Shown piece by piece: positions 57,251-64,000 of a stretch of 64,000 nt of DNA (within the stretch, counting starts at the first letter, position 1; every line of letters begins with the position of its first letter). The position numbers and the translations under genes are program-made. Source of the DNA: Tetrastigma voinierianum (Eukaryota > Streptophyta > Magnoliopsida > Vitales > Vitaceae); assembly GCA_016808115.1 (NCBI GenBank), contig JAEQBH010000899.1, positions 245,113 through 309,112 on the forward strand, given 5' to 3'. Under the pieces are notes generated by a model. It worked only from the letters and a program-made list of their open reading frames with translations, did no database searches and was not told where the DNA came from.

Positions 57251-60200
57251 ATTGTAACATATTACACTTTGGATACAAATATATATATATTTTTGAACGT
57301 AGAAATAATAGAAAAGACAATTGCTAAAATAAATAAATAAATAGTGAAAACATTACTAAGAATTGGTGACAACCCTATAAATAGATTTGGACAAAATGGA
57401 GTGTGACATAATATCAACAATTCAACATAACGAGACGACCGCGTGATCATTCCAAATATCTCGAGATAATTATCAGGGTGTGGAGGAAAGAGCCACTCTG
57501 CATGTTGCCAAAAGATAATTGTTGAAGGAATGGTGGGGTTAAGAATTTGGATACTTGAATAATGAATCTCTCAAAAGAAGAGAAGAGATAAATGCATGGG
57601 GTTGAAGATCTAGTAGGGAAGGGGGAAGGAGAAGATATACATACATATTCCTCAGTCCCCCACCTTAATTTGAAGTGATTGGCCAGCGAAGATCCAATTA
57701 AGTGCAGGAGGAAGGAACACCGGGGACCAAGTTTACCCTCCAACCATTGCCGTGATGATGGGTCATCTGCTCACGTTTTACCAGCTCTTGTTGCCTTTTT
57801 TTTCAGTCATCTCATGTGATGAGCCCTTTCATGGTCCACACTTTTATTTAGTGGCTGCCCCTTGCACTTATCCTTTTCCTAAGATAAGATACATCAAAAC
57901 CACCACTCAACCCCCCACCCAACATAGTGTCTTAATAGCCTCTCCTATTCTGTTTCTTTGCTTTCTTTGATACTTATGGTTTTTTTTTTATTTTACTTGT
58001 GGTTGTTCGATAATTTAGCAAGACTTCTGATTAATACGATGTAGCCGGGTAAACTGGAAACAATCCATGTAAGCCAATTGATGACTACTATGTATTTTGA
58101 CTAATCTCATATAGTAGGTAAATCCTCTAATGATATTAAGGGGATTCGAATCCAAGACTGGTGACTTCGACTAATCTTCACAATATCAAATAAATCCTTC
58201 TCTAACTCTAAAGGACTCACCATTGTCCACAAAGAACAAATCCAATCTTATTCTTGTTACTCTATATTTCTATGATCATGGCCAATGGGGTGTAGCCAAA
58301 TGGACATGGTTAGTGACATATGCTGATGTAAATATCGGTGTTCGATGAGCATGCTAGGGGAAAAGGCATGGCATGTGGGAAGCTGAGATAAAGGATGGGA
58401 AATGCCTTTTTGACCTTAAGAAAAAATGGGTTCATTTGATGTAATGAAGATCATGGGGTTTTTCTTTGAATCCAAAATTGGTTGTCATCTTTTTGGTATC
58501 TGAGTTTGGCCGAACCGGGGGAGAGAAGAGAAAAAGTAGTTCATGCCACATTGTCCTCCTCTAATCTTTAAGGACTTTGGAGAGTTGTGTAGTCCTTCTC
58601 ATTGAAAGCGCCAAACAAGGCATTGTGGTCCTTTTCTTCCACTCTTGGTGGTTTTCAATACGATGACTCAAAAGTTTAGTTCACTACAAATGATAAACCA
58701 ATCAAGGACAAAATATCAGCCTGTTTATATTATTATTTACGATAAACTATGTTATGGGGTCTTCTTCATTTCAATTTATTTGAAAAATTAAGACCAAAAG
58801 TTCTTAAACTGATATTAGATCTTTTGATTTCAAAAATATTAATTTGATAAAATTGGGGTGCCGCAAAATACTGATAGTAGTTCAACAAATCTGTGATACC
58901 GACTCAACAAACCTTTGCACAAGCATCATATTCGCTGTGATACCACTGCATCTGCACGATACACAGATTTAAAGCTATTGCATCATTTTCATATATTTTT
59001 TAAATTAGAGATTTGATTTGGCCAATGTCTTCATAATTTTTCAAAATAAATCAAAACGGACTCCTCAAAAGATACTTTCTATTTTTAAATGTTATATATA
59101 GTAAATAATAATTCATTTTACTTGAAGTTAATTCAATAAATTTTAAAGTATTAGAATATTGTTGATTATGATCATAGAAATCTTCTACTATTTATGATTG
59201 AAAGTTCAGTTTTGATGACTCGATACGAAGTAACCAAAACATGTTTTGTGTCTTTAATTTTCGTACGCTGTTATGTAAGTTGAGAAAACGATTAATGGTA
59301 GTAGCGAGACCTCACGAAGATTCCCATCAAGTAATTATATCGATAATTACAACAATAATTACGTGAAAGGTGATGTGTTATGAATTGATTGCCATTAAAA
59401 CGACATCAAGAAGATGTTAATCATTAATCTATCAAGCTTAGTAAGAATAAGGAGTTGGTGGTGTCCATTTTCTCATGCGTCCAATCCAAACACAGCCCAA
59501 TGATTGCAACCCCTTCAAGAAAAAATATTTCTAAATTAATATTGGGAGTAGCTAAGGTCTTAAGGTGTGTCTATAGGCAATTGGTGGAGAAAGAAAAGGT
59601 AACAGTAGCATTTTATTCGGCTTAAAGCTTTCCCTTTTTAGACCACTTTAAACATATTGTTATTAGCTCAAATTTATAAACATCTTTTTCATTTTTTGGA
59701 TAGTTAAGCATCATAGTGTGTATGAAAAAGTAAGAAAGTGTACTATTTGGTGATCACTAGTCAAGAAGTAGAAAGGAATTATAAGCTTACTTGTACAATT
59801 GGCCTTGTAAATATTCTCAAACAAAATCTTTTAGTCTTAATAATTTACACAATTCCACGTTTATCATTTATGCTAAAATTTTGAGTCCCGTTGTATACAT
59901 GTATATTCAGGCAAGTTTACACGTGCCTCAATTAATCTCACAAGATTCCAAAATTATCGACAGATAAATTCTCAATACCTGGCGAACTCAAAACAAATGA
60001 CCATCGATAGTTCTAAGGTCTTAAACCAACTTAACTATCCCTTAAAGTTCTATTGTATTCATGTATCTATGTATTTAGGGAGACTATAGGCATGTTTTAC
60101 TTATAGTTTTTTCGTCTAAAAAACAAGAATTACAAAGAAAAATGAAAAATACATTAGGTTCCCGTTCTACAAAACACAAAGAACTCGTCTATTGGCGCCT

Positions 60201-60560
60201 AATTTTTGGGTTCGATGTAATATCACCATTAAAAACAAACATAAAGACATACAAGCATGAAAGGTCCCGGCTCAAGCCTCAACGGTAACGATTTACTACT
60301 TTAAAACTAAAGGTTTTAAAAAAACACAAAATAATAAATTCAAATAATACACAGCTTTAAAACTATCAAATTCAGATATTTATATATTTTCAAAATCAAG
60401 CTTCGTTATTACTTTCAAAACTGCTTTTAATACGCTTTTCAAAACAAACGGTTCCTATTTTTAGATAGACGAAGATTACAAAATTAATGTGTCGTAAAAG
60501 TAAGATTTAAGAAAGTATGCCACTTAGTAAGTAATCATAAAGTTGGAAGCAATTATCAAG
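57251..60560. other. Intergenic DNA with no convincing gene
   Basis: The region is AT-rich. A TATA-like CCCTATAAATAGATTTGG occurs at 57373-57390 on the plus strand, but no coding frame with a recognisable domain follows. A 98-codon minus frame (57447-57743) is of doubtful composition and unsupported by motifs. Confidence 0.5.
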
Positions 60561-61939
60561 TACGGTTCGCTTACTTCTACAATTTGCCTTGTAATAGTCC
60601 CCTGACAAAAATCTTTTTGATCACACACTTGATCAACAACGACACATCTTTATCATCTATATCAGAATTTGTGTCACGTTTTACATAAATGTCAGCTGGG
60701 TGAGGGGAATAATTTTTTCGGATTGATGAGACAACAGTATGTATAAAAGGTATGAAAATGTAGTACTTGATAATCACTAATCACAAACTTTGAAGGAATT
60801 CTACATTTTGCCTCATAATATTCCCACACATAATCTTCTAGCATACACTTCATCAATAATTATACTTTCTTATCACCTACACTAAAACTTCGAGGTATGT
60901 ATTTATTCGAGGTATGTATATTTCATGTTGAAATTCAGGAAGAAAAAAAAATCACTTTAGATTAATATCTATATAATTAGGTACAATTAGAAACAATCTT
61001 TATCTTTTATTCAAATAAGGGTGATATTTATTTAAATTAAAAATAATAGTTATGTAATTAAAATGTAGAATCAAGTAGGATCTGTATCCAAAAAATATAA
61101 AATATTTTTAAATCAGATGTTATGATTTGAAATATGTTGTATCATACAACCTTTATCTAAAAGTATAGAAGAACAAATAATTTCAAATTAGATAATAAGG
61201 ATTTGAAATTTAAAAAATAATAATTCTTATATACAATCTTAAAATAAAAATATATAATAAAACACTCTTTCAAATTAAAAGAATAACATAAGGTGGTGTT
61301 TGTTTTTCGGGTGAATAAATTAAAAACATGCTTTTTATATAAAAGTATAATTAAGGTGGTGTTTGTTTTTCGATTGAATAAAAGCTAAAAGCAAGATATT
61401 GATGTCACCTTGAATTTATTAGTAACAAGTTACTTTATTGTTATTATAATATTATATATTATGTTATTTCCAAGGCAATCAAAATATTTTATTCTTTTTT
61501 CGATATATTTATTTTACAAATAACACGGTCAATTGTTATATAAAAATTCAAACTTGAAACTTCCCATTTCTCTACACACCTTTTTATTATTTAAGTCATC
61601 ATGGCTTAAGAACATATTTGAATCTTTTATTTGAGCTAAAAAATAAATGCGACCTCAATTCAAATGTGAATATTTAAATTATTAATTTTAAATTAAAAAA
61701 ATAAAAAATAGAGAGGGGAAAGAAGAAGAAGAAACCACGTGTATATTTAATGGAGATAGATTCTCATGATTCCACCAAAGAAATTTGCAGTTACTGACAT
61801 GGAAATGTATCTTGGAGAAACTAGAAAGGATTCTTGGATGGTTCCACTTGGGAATTGATCAGATCGCCCCACCACAAAGTGCAAATATCTTGGATAAAGT
61901 TTATCTTCTCTATCTGAAGTCTTGACAAAGGCAATGGAA

Positions 61940-61977
<38 letters not shown>

Positions 61978-63189
61978 TAGGACTAGCAATAGCATTGATG
62001 AGTCCGATGACCTTGAAGCAAAGTAATATCACCTATGTCATTAGGGTTATAATTCAAATGCCAAGCCAACCATTCCCCATTAGCTGGGATTATTTTGTGG
62101 AAACATACTCATGTGAAGTGCTTTTATTAATAACCATGTTAAGTTGACTTTATCTTGAAATAATTATTTAGCCATGATCAACAACAAGTACTCCCTCTCT
62201 CACTATTAGTGGGCACTAAAGCTAGTGTTGTACATAATTAAATTTTATTTTCTTAGTAGCAAAAGAACTATTTGACCAACCTATCCCAAAAAAAAAACTG
62301 TTTGACCAACTAATTCAATGGTTAAACATGAAATACACTCGCATATATATTTGGTGAGACACTTAATGGGGAGTAAGAAACAAAAAGGAAGATGGTGATG
62401 CAGGTCTGGGGAGCGACGGTATACTTATAAAACGAGTAAAGAGTTTTAAAATAAACTCAACTGAGACATGTGTAAAACATTGTTTTTAAGAATTTGATTC
62501 CGCAGGATACAACAATTTTTCAGACTCTAGGATTAATTCTGGAATAGGAACAACAAAGATAAAGATTGATATTCCAAGTTACAGGAGAAAGGTGGAGAAA
62601 AAGATATTTTATAACATCGTGACTCAAGCCAGGATTTATAGACAAAATGTGTTTGAATTTCAAACATACGAGCGTCGACCATTAATGTTAATTAATAAAC
62701 GTTACAAAGTAAATACAAACTTAATTGTAATAATTAATGCGAAATATTACAAATTAAATGCAAACTTAATGGTAAGAATTTGAATTCAAAATAAACTCGT
62801 TGTGAATTTACTGCAATTTTATGACTTGAACCGTTTTGATTTTAAATATAAAAAAATCAAGGTTTTTTATTTAGGCAAGCAAAACCAAATGTGTCTCGGG
62901 GGCGCAAATCCACCGATTTGCATTGAAATTGGGCTTTCGAGCCATTTCTTGTGCGCTTAAGGCCTCCACTCTTCTCAAGTCTCTGTATGCTCTCATAATC
63001 GAAGTTTTAGTTTAAACCCAATAAAAGACTTCGCTTTTTCAATGAACAACACTTTTAGTTTTGAAAAACTATTGTTTACAAATAATCACATTTTTCAAAA
63101 GAAATTGTATTAAATATCTTTGTATTTAAAACACTTTGTTTGGAATATGGAAAAAGGTGTAATGCCTTAAGTTTGGTGTTCAATGAACT
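60561..63189. other. Intergenic AT-rich DNA
   Basis: No gene is seen. GGTGGTGTTTGTTTTTCG appears twice, 61 bp apart (about 61293 and 61354), a short tandem duplication or MITE-end-like motif. A (TA)n run lies at 61944-61975. CCAACCTATCCC/CCAACTAATTC short repeats lie near 62275-62320. Confidence 0.5.
61944..61975. repeat. (TA)n microsatellite
   Basis: A pure AT dinucleotide run of about 16 units. Confidence 0.95.
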
Positions 63190-63324
63190 ATGAACCAAAC
63201 ATAGATGAATAAGATTTAACTTATGGAGTATTGGTGAAGCTTATAGCTTCTATGAACCAAACATAGATGAATAAGATTTAACTTATGGAGTATTGGTAAA
63301 GCTTATAGCTTTTATGAACCAAAT
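63190..63324. repeat. 61-bp tandem duplication plus partial third copy
   Basis: TATGAACCAAACATAGATGA...GGAGTATTGGT(G/A)AAGCTTATAGCTT occurs at 63190 and 63251, with the first 12 bases again at 63313. Only one or two bases differ, so it is young. Confidence 0.9.
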
Positions 63325-63339
63325 TACTCTTGATCATAA

Positions 63340-64000
63340 ATTAAGGACCTTATCATCAGCACCACACATCACGATTCTCGTTGCTCAATGCCATCGGTGG
63401 TGTGACGTTTCATGCACGCCACCGATTATTTCCATAAGCGCGAAATCTTGCCATACCACTTCATGGAGCGTCCTAATTAACACTTATATAGGTGATTTCA
63501 TCAAGTACACATTGCAATTATATGTATCACCCATAAGAGATATGAAATCATTAAGAATATTACTCATCCTCTCAAATTATGCATTCTAGCACCATAACCA
63601 CACCGTAGGAAGGGACAAATTTGTCGGTGCTAGCAAGATTTAGCAAGTGACTTGTTATTACCCATATGAACCTTCATGGACTTCCACCCAAAGGCTGGGT
63701 TCCTATCATGCCTAATCTCATATTGGCTTAAGTCTCATTCCACTCGATGTTTCCAAAATTAATTTTCTTCCTAAAGGTTTAATCAGAGGATCGGTCAAAT
63801 TCACTTCTAACTTTACATAGTCAATGGAAACAATTATATCTTTCAACAGCTGTTTCACAACCTCATGTCTTAGACAAATATGTATGTTTTCCCCATTGAA
63901 TGTTTTATTCTTTGCTATCGATATTGCTGCTTGGCAATCACAATGCATAGAGACCAAAGGTGTCGGCTGCATTCCTAAAGGAATTCCTGATAGAAGTTCC
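63340..64000 (-). mobile_element. Copia retrotransposon fragment (RNase H end), continuing beyond the window
   Basis: A minus-strand frame from 63972 to 63718 reads VSMHCDCQAAISIAKN, then LRHEVVKQLLKDIIVSIDYV, then NLTDPLIKPLGRKLI and GMRLKPI. This is the C-terminal RNase H part of a copia polyprotein, with the DCQAAI catalytic Asp and an ADPLTK-like block changed to TDPLIK. 63340-63717 would be its 3' untranslated region and part of the LTR, but I cannot fix the LTR ends. The 5' part lies outside the window. Confidence 0.85.

Noticed and set aside
57447..57743. 98-codon minus frame with a methionine start
   Set aside because: There is no domain or signal peptide, composition is irregular, and nothing around it supports a gene.

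Overview
This window is nuclear DNA of a flowering plant, almost certainly a eudicot. The evidence is intron-rich plant genes (a KAT-type potassium channel and the class I alpha-mannosidase MNS3), plant lineages of Ty3/gypsy and Ty1/copia retrotransposons, TRIMs, LINE 3' ends, a tRNA-type SINE, and hAT and PIF/Harbinger type DNA elements. A cucurbit or related rosid is possible, but I cannot establish that from the sequence alone.

Layout. Positions 1-35370 are a heterochromatin-like pile of nested transposable elements with no host gene. A decayed minus-strand Tat-type gypsy element (about 490-6456) is followed by a block (A, 6457-14470). A second copy of that block (B, 23778-35370) lies 17 kb further on in the same orientation. 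Comparing A with B exposes later insertions as clean gaps: a 4.18-kb chromovirus-like solo LTR in A, and in B a 6.8-kb copia element with a perfect 5-bp target duplication and a 1.28-kb hAT-like element with a perfect 8-bp duplication. A TRIM is shared by both copies. Between A and B lie the 3' end and LTR of an Athila-like element, a plus-strand gypsy integrase fragment followed by a roughly 80-bp tandem repeat and an LTR, and a Harbinger-like element.

Positions 36569-52690 are the genic part, with two convergent genes. MNS3 (plus strand, 36569-47943) encodes a type II membrane Golgi/ER alpha-1,2-mannosidase. Its introns hold a SINE, a TRIM with an internal minisatellite, two 5'-truncated LINEs and an internally deleted copia element. 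Its third coding exon carries several frame lesions and lacks a splice acceptor, and the exon 5/6 junction is one base short, so as written the gene is not intact. The KAT1/KAT2-type inward-rectifier channel gene (minus strand, 48524-52690) is complete: 11 coding exons, 774 codons, every junction in phase.

Positions 52691-63339 are AT-rich intergenic DNA in which I find no convincing gene, only microsatellites and short tandem repeats. The window ends inside a minus-strand copia RNase H fragment (about 63700-64000). The two genes share no pathway: one trims N-glycans and the other carries potassium into cells such as guard cells.
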